DNA of 64,000 nucleotides from Opisthocomus hoazin. Lineage: Eukaryota > Chordata > Aves > Opisthocomiformes > Opisthocomidae. The stretch spans positions 6,847,501-6,911,500 of the forward strand of contig NC_134419.1 in NCBI RefSeq assembly GCF_030867145.1. The letters run 5' to 3'. Both the position numbers and the translations under genes were made by a program. Positions 62,892 through 64,000 of the stretch are shown here, in pieces. Every line of letters starts with the position of its first letter. Position 1 is the stretch's first letter. The notes below the pieces were generated by a model, which ran no database searches, was not told the origin of the DNA, and saw nothing but the letters and a program-made list of their open reading frames with translations.

Positions 62892-64000
62892 AGGCTTCAA
62901 TTATATGGTTAAATACACAGCAATATAGGATCGTCGTATGGGATCAGTCTGTTGGCCCTTTGTGGCTGACATCCTGCCTCCAGCAGTAGCCAGTGCTTGG
63001 ATATATTAGTGCATAACAGATTTCTTTTTGCCCTCAGAGTAATATGCACAGGCTGTTAGAGAAGAATTTCCCCTCTTGCTTTGTTAAAACTAGTTTGTGT
63101 CCAGAAGACTAATTCCTCCTCTGTGAACCCTTTCACTCTGCTGTGGTTCAGGTTAACCCAGGGACTCCATATTTTATCTTTTCTAGGCAAAGTATGTCAG
63201 GTGAATGAGCTCTTTTATTTTTTTTCCCTGACTTTGACAGGAGACTTGGTCTCCACAGAATTTTCTGAAATCTGTGGCTTCTCCAGATCTTTCACTGTTT
63301 TCTTGTGCCTAGTGGAAATTAATTCGATAGGTGACCAAGTGGCGAGCTTCCAGAGTATTTATGCACCTGTTACTTTTTCCTTTTCATCTTCCCTTGTGAA
63401 TATTTCTCATGCAAATCAATCTTGCAATTTTTGTCAATAATTTTAATTGGGTTTAGGTTGCTAGGCTTTTTCTTATTATTTTCACTTTCTGTTTTATTAG
63501 GCATTGACTGCTGGCAGCTAATTCCACAGTGCAGATCTAGAGACGCATAAAATGGTAAACTAAAATTGTATTTTGGTTCACGTGGGATGTGCAGTGTGAG
63601 CAGGTGACTATGAAAAGGATGAAGAGAGCAAAGCATTCTTCCTGGTGGCAGTACCCATGCAGGGGATGATGTGTGGTGGGGAGAGCTGCTGTTCTGTAGC
63701 ACTGTGACTATTCGGCCTTCCTGTAGTACAGGAAGGAAGATGTGAAGCAGTTATCACCGTGTGATGTCAGAGGATCCCCGCCCACTGAGTTTTGATTTTC
63801 TCCAAGTCCGTGTCCTGCCAGCGTGCTCATTCAGGGAGGTAGATGTTAGCAATGATAAACTTGCTCACTGAGAGTCATGAGTCAGAATTTCCTTCACAGA
63901 GCTCACTGAGCATGTGAATACCAATCTGCATAACAAATTTTTAATCTGTGGCTGTCTGGGAGCCTCGGACCAAGGCTCTGCGGAGTCAGAATGACTCATC
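62892..64000 (+). other. LRP8: LRP8 intron 2, right end of window
   Basis: Unique intronic DNA with no exon recognised. Two perfect AP-1-type sites (TGAGTCA at 63878-63884 and TGACTCA at 63992-63998) lie near the end. The intron continues past the window. Confidence 0.55.

Noticed and set aside
6386..64000. Search for LRP8 exon 3 (second LDL-A module)
   Set aside because: No segment combines the cysteine spacing with CDG and SDE motifs and flanking AG/GT. Isolated TGTGATGG-type matches (for example at about 22634) have the wrong context.
1..64000. CRISPR arrays, tRNA, rRNA, operons or bacterial mobile elements
   Set aside because: No regularly spaced repeats, cloverleaf or rRNA motifs, or prokaryotic gene organisation were seen; composition and repeats are avian.

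Overview
This is a vertebrate, almost certainly bird, genomic window. The evidence is the type of interspersed repeat (truncated CR1 LINEs at about 4374-4959, 28627-28743, 31441-31797 and 41186-41361), low overall repeat content, a compact CpG island, and one vertebrate gene with GT-AG introns. Species cannot be determined from the sequence alone. There is no sign of bacterial, plasmid or phage DNA.

Only one protein-coding gene can be supported: the 5' end of LRP8 (apolipoprotein E receptor 2, a reelin and apoE receptor of the LDL-receptor family), on the + strand. Coding exon 1 (5491-5560) carries the start codon and a leucine-rich signal peptide. Coding exon 2 (6266-6385) encodes the first LDL-receptor class A module. 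Both exons, the 705-bp intron 1 and the presumed promoter lie in a CpG island at about 5010-6840. I found no third exon, so intron 2 appears to run from 6386 to beyond the right edge (at least 57.6 kb).

Layout: 1-4373, AT-rich upstream intergenic DNA; 4374-4959, a minus-strand truncated CR1 with near-identical 14-bp flanks; 5010-6840, CpG island with promoter, exon 1, intron 1, exon 2 and the start of intron 2; 6386-64000, intron 2. Intron 2 holds three CR1 fragments, two ancient MIR-like SINE remnants (about 16455-16545 and 33053-33190), an L2/MIR-like tail (about 15117-15172), a candidate solo endogenous-retrovirus LTR (about 62188-62886), simple repeats, two small tandem duplications and a few candidate regulatory clusters.

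The most striking element not explained by ordinary annotation is a 35-bp inverted repeat with one mismatch and a 5-nt spacer (arms 5229-5263 and 5269-5303), about 190 bp upstream of the LRP8 start codon. As DNA it could extrude a cruciform. If transcribed in the 5' UTR it would form a very stable RNA hairpin. Other points worth checking are a template-strand G-quadruplex motif in intron 1, a G10/C20 foldback at 9195-9247, an exon-like symmetric phase-1 segment at 43084-43161, and the LTR boundaries. I did not find a convincing new multi-gene system; most of the window is ordinary avian intronic DNA.
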